This document shows positions 48,243 to 60,600 of a DNA stretch of 64,000 bases, piece by piece. Both the position numbers and the translations under genes were made by a program. Source of the DNA: Puniceicoccales bacterium (GTDB lineage Bacteria > Verrucomicrobiota > Verrucomicrobiia > Opitutales > UBA953); contig JAIRPL010000016.1 in the NCBI GenBank assembly GCA_031256995.1, positions 1-64,000 of the forward strand, written 5' to 3'. Position 1 is the first letter of the stretch. Every line of letters begins with the position of its first letter. Under the pieces are notes generated by a model. That model had not been told where the DNA came from. It ran no database searches and saw nothing but the letters and a program-made list of their open reading frames with translations.

Positions 48243-48682
48243 GGTTCCACGTTGTGACATGCCCGTTTTTTTGCCTTCATTTGTCCAAAGAAATTACCAT
48301 CCTTCCGCGCTGTCCCATCGTTTTTTCCCCTCACGCTCGCCCATGAATAACACCCGGAATAAAGCTGTTTTTTCAGCAGACGCCTGCCTCCGATCGCAGG
48401 CCGGGCAGCCTGTTTCGGTGTCAGGACACCCTCGCGGTCCTTTGATCCTGGGAAACGCGCGGTGCGAGGGCATGTTTTTTTCATGTCTGTGTGATTGCCC
48501 GGCGGATGCTGCCTTTTTGCCGCCACCGACGGCGTGGGCATTTTCACACACATGCCGGATCGGCCAGGGAGAAACGCGCGGCGCCCCCGGATTGCGCGCC
48601 TCCGTTCCCGCCATCCGCTGGATCTCGAAAACAATTTTGAAATCAACAACTTAACGAAAACAACATTTGACCTGCTTTCCTC
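48243..48682. other. intergenic stretch upstream of the giant gene
   Basis: 440 bases with no credible gene. Just before the giant gene's ATG the DNA becomes A/T-rich (48630-48670), where a promoter is likely, but neither the -35/-10 pattern nor a Shine-Dalgarno site is convincing. A TGA stop (48668) precedes the ATG in frame. No clear terminator for the antiporter gene was found. Confidence 0.5.
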
Positions 48683-51600
48683 ATGACACACAACGCCATC
48701 CCCCAGTCTTTTGATGCCACAGCCACCGTGGCCGGCGCCCCGCGTTCTTGCGCTGCCCTTGGGCGTGTTCCCATGGTCCCGCGTCCCAAGGCCGTCTCCT
48801 TTCCCCGTCGTTTTTTTGCCGCCGCCGCCCTCGCCGCAGGGCTTGCCTCGGCTCCCTGTGCCCCGGCCGCCACCCTTTACTGGATAAACACCACCACCAA
48901 TTGGTGGACCAATAATCCCCCAGGAAGCTCGGCGGACCTGCATTGGCGTACCAGCGGGACCGCCGTAAATCGCACGTGGGTGAATGGGGAAAATAACCAG
49001 GCGGTCTTCACAATCAACGCCCCGGGTGACGGCACAACTTGGGGTTCGACACCCACCCAGGAGGTTCCGTTTGGCAACGATAGTCGTGAACCCGCGATTG
49101 CCGATCTGGTCGAAAATGGCGTGGTCACGCGTTATGGGATCACGGTGGAGTCCGGGAATTTTGTTTTTCTTTCAAAGAAAAACAACAGGCAGATTCTTTT
49201 TGGAAGCGGCGGCATTGAGATTCAGACGGGGGCGTCGCTGACCCTTCAAAAAAGCGGAACCGTTTACTACGAATATACCGGTGACACGGTCATACGACAG
49301 GGCGCCACCCTGAAATTGACGCATGCGGATGCTTTTTCCGGGGCGACGGAAACACCCCTGACGAAGTGTGTCGTGCAGGGAACGGTCCAGGTTTCGGCCA
49401 ATAACTCGTTGGGGGCCGTTGATTTTGATGGCGGCACAATTGGCGTCACTGCCGGCACCCTCCGGCTTCGTGGCAATATCACCGCTGGAGGCGGGGCGGA
49501 TGCCTCCAACGTCCTCGTTTCCACCATTACTGCGAGTCCCTCGGTGCAGATCGGCTCTGTCGCGGCATCGCCCCGGCTTTCGGTGGATGTCGCCCGGCAC
49601 GGGCGTCTGGACATTGGCGCGGTGCTCGCCGATGGCACGTCGGGAGCTGGCGCCGCTGCCGCGTCATCCCTCGAAAAATCCGGGCTGGGGGAATTGCGTC
49701 TCTTGAAGGCGGCCACCTACACAGGTGACACGGTTATCAACGCCGGCACCCTTTCGCTTTTTGAGGCGGGCGCTGTCGCCAATTCGGCCAAAGTCAATCT
49801 CGCCGCCGCCGCCGCGACTTTTGACATTGCCGGGATTTCCGCAGGCACCGCAAAAATCAAAAATCTCGCGGGTGTCCTTGGGTCCCAAATCTATCTTGGA
49901 GGCAAGACACTTGAGATTGCTGGCGAAGGTTCGTTTGCTGGAACCATTGCTGATGGAAGTGTTGCGAATGGCGGGGAAGGGAAACTGTCCCTCACGGGCG
50001 GGACGCTTTCGCTCTCGGGGGAAAACACCTATGCCGGGCAGACGACTGTGAACGGCGCAACCGCCGCCTTGAAGCTCGTCGGGGCGGCCACGCTCGCCTC
50101 AAGCGACGTCCATTTGTTGAACAGCGCCGTCTTTGATATTTCCGGGACGCTGTCCGGGGCGGTCGTCAAAAAAATCACCGCGACCTCGGACACGGGTTCC
50201 GGCACAAGCGTGCGTTTGGGTTCCAAGACACTCACAGTCCAAGGTTCCGGGGTGGCTTCTTCGGAGTTTGCCTTCCATGGTTCCATCCAAGGTTCCGGTT
50301 CGCTCACGCTCGACGCGGAATCCGAACTGTTCTCACTTCAAGGAGCGAACACCTATGCGGGCGATACGCTCATCAACCATGGCACGCTTAAGGTCCAGGG
50401 AACCGGCGGCGCGCTTGGCGCGGATAACGCGAGCAATTATGGCGGCGCCATTGTCCTGGCCAATGAGGATTCGCTGTTCGCGTATGCCGTGGGTGACGCC
50501 GGGAAAATCCAGACACTTTCCGGTGTGGTTTCGGGGCTGGGTTCAATTGCCAAATCGGGTAATTCCACGCTTACGCTGGCCGGCCAAAACAGCTATTCCG
50601 GTGCCACAACCATCTCGGGCGGAACCTTGCGTGCGGCGGCCGACCAAGTGCTTAGCGCAAACAGCGTTGTGTCGTTTTCTGGTGCGACCGTCTCTCTCGA
50701 TATTGCCGGGACTCGCCAGACAATCGCAGGGTTGTCTTCCAGCTCCATCAGTAACAGCGCAAAAGTTCTTCTCGGAGCGGGTGTGCTCACAGTCGCGCCC
50801 ATTGTTGATTGCTCTTTTGGCGGCGTGATCCAGGGGACTGGCTCATTGGTGAAAACGGGATCCGCCACGCAGGCGTTTTCCAATGCCCAAGATTACACTG
50901 GAGCCACGAATGTTTTAGGGGGGGAGCTTGCGTTGTCCGCAAGCGGTTCGATTTCGAAGTCATCCGGCGTCATGCTTGCCAATGCGGCGACATTTTCCAT
51001 TGCGGGTCTTTCGAGTTCCACCGGGGAGTATGCCTCGTTGTCCGGGGACAGCACCGGCATCGGCACCGTTATCCAATCCCTTCAAAGTGCCTCTTCCGCG
51101 AGTGTTGTGAACTTGGGGGCGAACAACCTCCTGGTTAACGGCGACTTTTCTTTTTCCGGACGTGTGACGGGTACAGGGACGCTTCATCTGAAAGATTCGG
51201 CCGGGGCAATCAACGGGAATGTCCTGTTTCAATCCTCTGTGAATTTTACCGGATCCAGTCCGGTCAATATTGTTTCCAACTCGGGGGTTGTGATGCTTGA
51301 AGGCCCCGCTGTCATCAAAGGCGGCTCGGGCGTTTCTCTTTCCGGCGCGAACAATATTTATTTCAAGAGTGGGGCCACCATCGAAGCTCCTGCCTCGGGG
51401 TCGACGCTTCAAGTTGCCCTTGACGAAGGCGCGATTGCCAAGTTCTCCGGAGACACGCACATTGGCGCGCTTGATGGTGACCGTTATTCTGTCGAGGTTT
51501 TCTCTGGCGAACTCCATGTTCAAAACTCAGGTGGGCAGTCTTTTGCGACGGATGGAAAAATTAGAATTGGCGCCGGGGCCACTTTATCAGGCGCCGGTAC

Positions 51601-54600
51601 GATCCGTTCTCCGCACATTGACATCCAAGGTACGCTCCGGCCTGGATTTTCCTCCTCCGAGACATTCTCTTGGGACGATAATGCCAATGCGCTCGCGCTT
51701 TCCACAAGCTCCGGCAACGGCGGCGGGACTCTTCGTTTTATCACCAGTGGCAACACATTGAATTTGGCTGGTGGCACCATCATTATTCCCAGCTTCGGTC
51801 CGAACGGCGAAGTCGGAAATGTTCGGGTGGATGGCGATGACGCCAATCCCGGTCATATCCATTTTTCGGGATCGGTCACCGTGGCGCCCGATCTTTTCAG
51901 TTATTTCAGCAATGCCTCTGCGGGAAGTTCGAAAGATTACAAAATAATTTCGGCGATCGACGGCTTGTCAGTGCCAGCGAAGATTGATGCAGGCTCCGGG
52001 GAAACGCCGCTTGATCAAGGCAATTTGTCCTCGTACATCACCATTGACGCCTCTTACCCAGGGAAAGGGGGACGTTATTCGCCGTATTTGGAATATGCGA
52101 GCGATCCCGATGGAAAATACATAAAACTTTTTATTGTGAACACAGGAACCCCCCAGACTCTTCACTGGGACGGGGCCAAGGGTAATATCTGGCAGAATGC
52201 CAAAACGAGTCAAGAGGCTGATGCCACGAAGAATTGGCATGGGGCTGCGGATCCCACGGGTAGTGGTTTTTTCCAAAATGGCGACCACGTGGTGTTTGAT
52301 TCAGCAGGGATTGGCGCATTGAATGTCAGCATCGCAAGCGACGGCGTCGTGGTGGGTTCGATGAAGGTGGCGGAATCTGTGAGTTATACTTTTGATGCCC
52401 CGTCTGCCACCACGCTTAAATCCACAGGTGCATTGACTATCGGAGATGGCGTGTCAAGCGCGTCGGTTGGATTTAGCGGAAATGTGACAATTTCCTCCGA
52501 AGGCTTGGAAATCATGGGGGCGAATGTGGGATTTGGGGCGCCTGTTGGTGCGCGCGCCGGTGGTGTTTCCATTTTTGGGGAAACAACCACCGATACAAAC
52601 GTCACATTCAATTCCTTGACGAGTGAGGGCGGTTTCCGCATCGAAAATGACACGGCGAATGCGCATGTGATTGTTCAAAGCTCCTTTAGCAATACCGCTG
52701 GAGATGTTGTTGTCGGTAATTCGGCCACAGGAAATGGATTGACGTCCACGGTTGAATTCCGGGGCGAGGTTAGAACGTCCGCAGGAGATTTCATTGTGGA
52801 AAACACGGGCAGGGCCGTTTTTAAAAGTAAGGATTTTGAAGGAAACATCAAAGACAACATTTACATTGAGGATGGCGGTCAGGTTGCTTTTGACAATCCA
52901 TCGATTCTTATTCGTTATAACGGTGTGATTTCCAGCACGGGAACTCCCACCGGAACCGCCTTGTTGGTTAAGGATTCAACGGCGCTTGATTTGCGTGGCG
53001 GGAATACGTATGCGGGAATTACGGAAATTGGGAGTTCCGCGACATTGACTCTCTGGGAGACTGGAAAAATAGAAAATTCCTCCACGGTTCTTTTGAGTGG
53101 CTCCGGGGCGACTTTTAACATTTCACCCGCGACGGGTTCTGTGGAATTTCCGAATGGACCTGGAGCTTTTGATCAGGGTGTCAAAATTAAAAACTTGGTC
53201 TCGGACAAGGCTGATTCGATTGTGAATGTGGGTGGCAACCTGCTTCATATTCAAGACGCGTCGGGTGTCTATGCGGGGATATTGAAGGGAAGCGGAAAAT
53301 TTTACGTTGCCAGTGGAAACTTGGATCTCACCGGAGACAGCGCCACCTTGGCTCCCGATAATTTCACAGGGGAAATTGTTGTGGGTGGCAGCGCCAAGCT
53401 GGGAATTGGGAGTAATGGCCGCATTTCGACTTCCTCGCACGTCTCCTTGCTGGGAAATGGGGTGTTCGATATCAGCGGGGCGACGGCGGATGTTTCAATA
53501 AGGGATCTTTTGAGCCGGACAACCGAGAGCACCGCAAAAGTGATTCTCGGTTCAAACAAGTTGGAAATTACCGCTGCCGGATTTGGAAATCCCAGTGCGC
53601 TTTCCGGAGTTGATACAGGGAAATTTACCGGAACGATCGAGGGGGCTGGCGGACTTGTTCTCTCCGGAGGGAATCTTATCCTGACCGGCGCAAGTTCTTT
53701 TGAGGGGCCGACGCAAATCACGGGGGGGCCGCTTCCGGCTGTTTTGTCCTTGGTTGGAAATTCAGCTTCCATCTCCAAGTCCTCCCTGGTGGAACTTTCC
53801 AATTTTGCCGGGAGTAAATTGGACATATCCAGACTCACTGGAAAAACAGGGGATTACGGGACGTTTGCTTCCGCAGGTTCCTATACTCTCCCAAATGCAG
53901 GAACCAGCATCAAGGGAATCTCTGGAGGTGGACTGGCCGGAGGTAATGTCGATCTTGGAGAAAACGCGCTGCTCCTCAAAGGGAGTGCTTCCTTGGTAGG
54001 GAAAATCTTTGGCGGCACTAATTCCATGTTCATTGTGGATGGGGGTTCGTCCTTGACGATCACTACCGCCGCCACCGAGGGACGTTTTGGGAACGATAAC
54101 TTTCATGGTTCGTTGTTGCTTAACGGAGGATCCCTCTCCGTGGCGCAGGTCACGCAACTCGGCTCAAACTCTTCCAAGCTGCTCTTCAATGGCGGAAATT
54201 TCTCTGTGACCGCCCCTGCGGGGAGCCTTTTTGATCTTTCTTCCAAGGGGGTGTCCGCCCTTGGTGATAACACGCTTCATTCCATCCCCGGTTCTGGCAT
54301 TCCTGCCACGATCAAGTTTGGCGATGTGGATGGCACTGGAAGTTTTTCCAATTCCACGACGGGGCTTGTCCAGATTGGCAATTTTGAGGGGACGATTGCC
54401 AAAAATAGTTGGAGTATCGAATCCGGAAAAACCGTGGGCACGGTGGCTGCTGACGTTTCGCGTCTGGCTGTGCATGGCTCGGCCGTGACCGGCATGGCTA
54501 CCATCCGGAATCTTGCCGGAATCAGTGGGTTGACATTTGACCTCCGGGTTGAGGCCGGGACAAACAATGTCGACAATTTCCTTGTTGCGAGCAGCGGCGG

Positions 54601-57600
54601 AGGCGCTGTTTCCCCGACACTGATAGGATCAGGGAATGTCATTAAACTGAGCGCCTTTGAGTTGGGATCGACCTATGAGCTTGTCACGCAAGAGGGCGGT
54701 TTTTCCTCTCTTCCCGCAGGCTCTGTCCATGACGTTTCCTCCTCCTTTAGTTTGCAACTGCCCGGCGGTAGTTTCCCGGGGGGCGGATCGGGGCGCTTGG
54801 GAACCAAGGTCCTTGTGAAGGATGCCTCGTCCCAAGGCCAGGTGCTTTATCTCACCTCCTTCCTGCATAATTTTGCGCTGACTTGGGTTGGCGGAGACCC
54901 GAACGGCCCTGCGAAATGGCAAAACTGGGCGGGAACAAATGACCTTATCAACTGGAGTGCGACTGCTTCCTCTCAAGCCACGGATTATTTTGTGGCCGGG
55001 GACGTTGTGACATTTGATGCGGTGGGTGTCGCCCGGAATTCGGTCACTATCGCTGACGATGTGAATGTTGGCGCCATGACGGTCGCGAACGCAGCCTACA
55101 CTTTTGTCGGAAATGGAAAAACGATTTCCGGCAGGGCAAGTCACACGGACACAAGTTCAGGCCTTTCAAGTGTTTCCACCGGCCTGTTGTTGATTGACAA
55201 TGCCACGGCTGTTTTCGGCACAGGTGTCGCGCTCGATTTCGAGGGCTATCGCCTTGAAAATTCCTCCAGCGCGACATTCAACAACGCGTTCAATCTTGGC
55301 GAAAATGGCGCGCCGCAATCGCAGCTTTCGATTGTTGGGGATTCCACTCTCGTCATCGCCAATGCCACGGCCGCAGCTTTCACCGCGTCGTCCTTGAGCA
55401 ATGTGATCCAGCTTGGCGACGATAGCGGCAGTTCTGGCACGAAAGGGACCCTGCGCTTTGAGGTCAATGGCGGTTCGACTGCCTATGCTTTTGGCTCTGG
55501 AACAGGGGGCGCTGCGACAACGCTGAAAATCGCGAATGCCGGCGGCGTCATTGATGTTCAAGGTGGTGGGAGCGGTGGAAGCTCCTTGAAGGTGCAAATT
55601 GGCCAATCCGTCACCGGTCTTGATGGGACTGCCGCGACGGGCCTCCTTTCCAAGACTGGCTCTGGCACTGTGGAATTTCTTGGCGATGTCGCGGTTCGCG
55701 AGATTGCCGTCACGGATGGGGTTGCCGTTTTTGGAAACCAAGCCCTTGGGGGAAGTGTCACCCTCGGCGAAGGCGTTGTGGCTGGCTCAATCATCGTCAA
55801 CAACGGTGCTTCCGCGCAATTTTGGGACAACACGGCATTTGCCCTTTCCGAGCAAGGCACCGTTACTCTTGGTGATACCACCCAAGGGACCCTTGCCATT
55901 CTCGATAGCGGTACCGGCACGGCCGGTGCGGACGGGTTGGTTGCCCATAATTTTGATGCCGGGTTTGGCACTGACGCGGGCATCGTCCTCGGCGGGGCGG
56001 GTGGCGTTTTCCACGTCGCCTCAGGCCTGAACGTGATCTTGGCCAATGGGGTTGACGACGTCACAGGCCAGAGCGGCTTGTTGATCAAGGAAGGGCAGGG
56101 GATCCTGACCCTTGCCGCCACGGCCGCAAGCACTTACACCGGAGGCACCGAGGTTCGCGAAGGCCGTCTGGTCATCAACGGCCTTCTGGGTGCCACTTCC
56201 GGCGCGGGAGATTACGCGGGCGGCATTGCCATTGCCGCCAATGCCGGGCTTGTGTTTGGCGACACTGCCGCCGCCGCGTCGCAGAAAATCTCCGGGGTGA
56301 TAGGTGGCTACACACCATCCTCTGGTTCAACGGGTTATGGCTCCATCGAAAAACTTGGCGCGAACACCGTCACTTTTTCCGGCAATGTGGATGCAAACCA
56401 GATCGTCATTTCCGGCGGGGCGGGTGCCGTCACCATCTTTGGCGATGTTGTGACGCCGACCACCGTTACGCTTCACAAGCAAGGAACCGCCGCCCCGTCC
56501 TTCACCGTCAAGGGCGATGCCACGGGCAGAATTTTGAGCAACACCGCCTTGACCTTCGACGCCGCAGCCAAGGTGGTGCTTGGCGAGGATGCGAATATTG
56601 GTGCTTCGATTGCGGACTCTTCCGGAAATCTCGCTTTCGCTAATGTCGGCACGGGCACCAGTGGATCACCAGAGACCCTTTTCCCTTTCGCCGCCGCCCA
56701 TGACGTTGAAATCAATCTGCGTGGCGATGGCGCCAATATTGGCGTGGTCGCCGGCCTGAGGGTTGTCCTTTTGGCTTCAATTTCCGGTGCTGACTCTCCT
56801 GTGTTCGTCAAGAGCGGCGATGGCGAGCTTGTGCTTCCGGATGCCGGAGCGCTCGAAAATTTTGGCGGCAAAGTGCAAATTGACATGGGTGCGAGCGGCA
56901 CCTCTGACGCTCCGAAAGGCGTGCTTGAAATCGGGGCGGACCATTTCAAAAACGCCCTCGGCGGTGATGGTGTTTTGCGCGTCAACGTCGCCACGAATGA
57001 ATTCCAGGGGCCGCTTGGACCTGTTCCCGCCGCCTATCCCACGAATGATTTTCATTTCGGCACCACTGTCGGCACGGATTTTGCCGGCACCATCGAGCTT
57101 GCCAATGCGACGCTCTCTTTGGCTGCCAGTACTTCTCCGGTTAATCCTGGTTCTGGCGCCTCCCAAGAGGCGCAAGATGTCTACGCTGCCGCTTTGGCCG
57201 ATTACACCGCGCAGAATGAAGGGCGCACGAATGCCGGCATCTTGCGCGGCACTGGCCCGGTGCGTCCAACACTGCAGCTTGATGGCCCGGTGCCCGACAC
57301 TGCGGACATCAACGGGACGAATGGTGGCACGGCTGTCGTGCAGCCCCGTGCGGATGGTGCCGCCGTCATTATTGGAAATCTTGTCGGAAAGGGTGGCTTG
57401 CTTGATTTTGCCACTTCCGCCCTCGAGCTTGCGTCCCCATCGCTTGTCGTTGAGGACCTCGATGTGCGCGAAAACTTGAAGTTGCGTGTTGTCGCGGTGG
57501 GTCTCTCCAACGGCATTTCCATTCCAACTTATTACACCGATCCCGACCGGAATATTCTGGATTTCTGGAGCGGGGCTTCGGGGCCGGCGGGACGGTTGCT

Positions 57601-60600
57601 TGTGCAGGCCAACGGCAATGTGCAGGGTGGCAATCTGAACCTTCAATTCGTCAATAACAAGGGCACCGTCATGAATGCCTCCCAACAGGGGGACACGATT
57701 GCCATCTACGACCCGACCAACGGCAATGATGCCAGCGCGCCGCGCACGGGATTCGCGCTTTTTGACTATTCGGCAAATGTGCAGAATTCCGCCGGACTTG
57801 GCGCAGTGAATGGCATTTACATCGACTATGCCCTCTCGTCGATAACCGCGTATGCCGAAGGCGCGTCCACCGTGAATGGTTCGGGCAATCCGGCCGCAGC
57901 CCCCGGCGTGGTGACGCTCAATGCGGGCGATGCCGCCAATCCCAAGCTTTCCGCAAAACTCCTTGGGGATGGCGGGTTTGCGTTTGTCAATGAGCTTCCT
58001 GTCGGCGCGAACGCTTCGCGGCGTTCCCTGGATGTCGGCAATGCCGAGAGTAATTACGCGGGCAACACCCGCATCTCCAATCTCGATGTCACCGTTCTTC
58101 ATCCCAACGCCTTTGGAGCCACGGCGGAGCTTTTGCTTGTCGGAGACGCCGCTGCCTCCAAGGCCGCCCGCTTGGATCTCGTGAAATATGAGGGAGCCGA
58201 CAATTCGCCGGAAGCTTCCGCCACAGTCAGCAACCTGACGGTTTCAAAGCTCACGGGTGGACAAAACACGGAGATTCATCTCGGGAAAAGTTGGCACACC
58301 GACTCGGCCGAGCTTGTGACCGCCGCCACCCTCACGGTCGGCAGCGCGAGCGCGCCCGCCGTCCCCACGGCTGACACCGGCGAATTTGAGGGCGTCATTT
58401 CCGGTCTCGGGAACCTTGTCGTCCAAGGTGACGCCACCCACTCCGGCGTAAACGGCGTCTCGCTTACCCTTTCCAACGCAAACACCTACACGGGCACGAC
58501 CACCGTGGGCGAGGCGGCTGTGCTTGCGCTTAAGAAAAACGCGACCTCGGGCACTCTTGGCGGCATCGCGGCATCCTCCGACCTGCGCCTTGGTGGCACC
58601 ACCGGGACGTCCGCCGTGTTCGACATTGAGCAGCTTGGCGACGCGAATGCCGCCGGGGTTGCCGTCATCCGCAACCTGAACACCCAGGGTCTCCCGACTT
58701 CCGCGGCCCTTGACGCGGGAACCAAGATACTCTTGGGCGCCAACACCTTGCAAATCGGCCTCAATGGTTCCGCCGATACCGGAAACGGCGTCTTTCATGG
58801 CGTGATTTCTGATGCCGCGAGCAGCGTCGGCGCCGATGCCCTTGTGAAGTCAGGTTCCGATGCGAGCACGTTCACGCTCGCCGGACAAAACACCTACCAG
58901 CGCCGGACTGTCATTGAGGCCGGCACACTTGCCGTCACAGGATTGCTTGGCGCCGGGAGTGACCTCGTCCATGGCGCCTCCCCCACCCATGCCGCCCATG
59001 TCCACACGAATAACTATGAGGGGGAGATTCGCATCCCCTCCGGGGCCAGGCTGGTGCTTGATGCCTCGCTCGCCATGGGGAATCAGACGTTTTCCGGGGA
59101 GATCCTTGGGGGCGCTGGCACGCCTTCTTATGGATCCATCGAAAAGAAAAACACCAATACCGTGGCTTTCTTCGGGCCGGTTGCTGTCAACACCCTGACG
59201 CTCACGGGCGGCAATGTCCTTTTTGGCGACGCGGAAAGCGCGGTGCGGGTTGTTTTGAACTTCGCGGATGGCACCTCCACCGGGGCGCCGGCCGTCTCCA
59301 TCTCTTCCGGAGCTGTCGCGCACGTTTGGGACAACACGAACCTCGAATTCGCCGCCGCGGCGACCATCTCCCTTGGAGATGCCTCGACCACGGGCACCTT
59401 GCGCATTCTCAATCATGAGCTGCCACACGAATACGACGCCACCGCGGAGCTTTGGAAAACCTCCTCCGCCACGGCGACGGCCCCAATCGCGCTGGCATGG
59501 ACGTTTGCCGCCGGCACCGTCGTCAAACTCGGCAACGGAGGCGGTGTCTTCTTTGTTGAGGACGGGGTGAATGCCACTTTCGCCCCCGTGTTTTCGAATG
59601 CCACAAGTTATGGCGCGCTCATCAAGCGCGGTGACGGCACGTTGACGCTTGCCGGCCTGCACAATGATTACTCCGGCCCGACCACCGTGGAGGAAGGCGT
59701 TCTCCACGTGACAGGTCTGCTCGGTTCATCCGACGGTTCCCTCGAGGGTGATTACTACGCCGCCATTTCGATCGCCAAGGGCGGCGCGGTCATTGTCGAA
59801 AACGACACCCACGTGCAGAGACTCTCCAATGTCGGCGGTTTTGATCCCGATGGCGCGGGGTCGGCGCCTGCCACGTATGGCACTTTTGTCAAACGCGGCG
59901 CGAACAAGCTTGTTCTCAACCAGCTTGTCGACGTGAACCGTTTGGAAATCACCAATGGGACCGTGGATATCGGCGAGCGGGGGCTGCCTGCCGTTGTCAC
60001 ATTGCGCAAGGCGGATGACGGCTCGAATGTTGTCGCCCCATCGGACCCTGGCGCGCCATCCCTTGAAATTTCCGGCGGTGCGACCGTCCGGATCTGGGAT
60101 GACACAAAGGTCTCCATCGCGGATCCGGGGACCCTTGTCTTCGGCTCTCCCGCCGGTTCTTCCGCCGCCACGCAGGGGACGCTCATCATTGAGAATTCCA
60201 GCAGCCCTGCCGTCGCGAAAAGTTTTGTGCTTGGCTGGAACGCGGCCACCAACACCACCTCCGCGCATGGCACGGAGATCCATCTGCGTGGCCTCGGTGG
60301 CGTGTTTGATGTGGATGCCCAGCTTGAGGCCGTTCTGCTGCCGTGGATTTCAGGTGAAGGCGCCCTCGTGAAACGCGGCGCCGGCGCCCTTTCCCTTTCC
60401 GGCCGGAACTCCTTCACCGGCGGCGTCACGCTTGAGGACGGGAAACTCGTGCTCGGCGCGGAAATTGACTTTGACGAGGATTCCGTGCCCGACCTCGTTG
60501 GGAGCGGCAGGGCGCTTGGCGTCGCCTCCAATCCCGGCGCCAATGGCGCGTCCGCGGGCTGGATAACGGTGCCGTCAGGGAAATCCGGCAATGTGGAGGT

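Noticed and set aside
48636-48669. Bacteroidetes-type promoter (TTTG ... AACATTTG) before the giant gene
   Set aside because: The spacing is 22 bases rather than about 19-20, the second box has a mismatch, the implied leader would be only a few bases long, and this lineage is not known to use such promoters.
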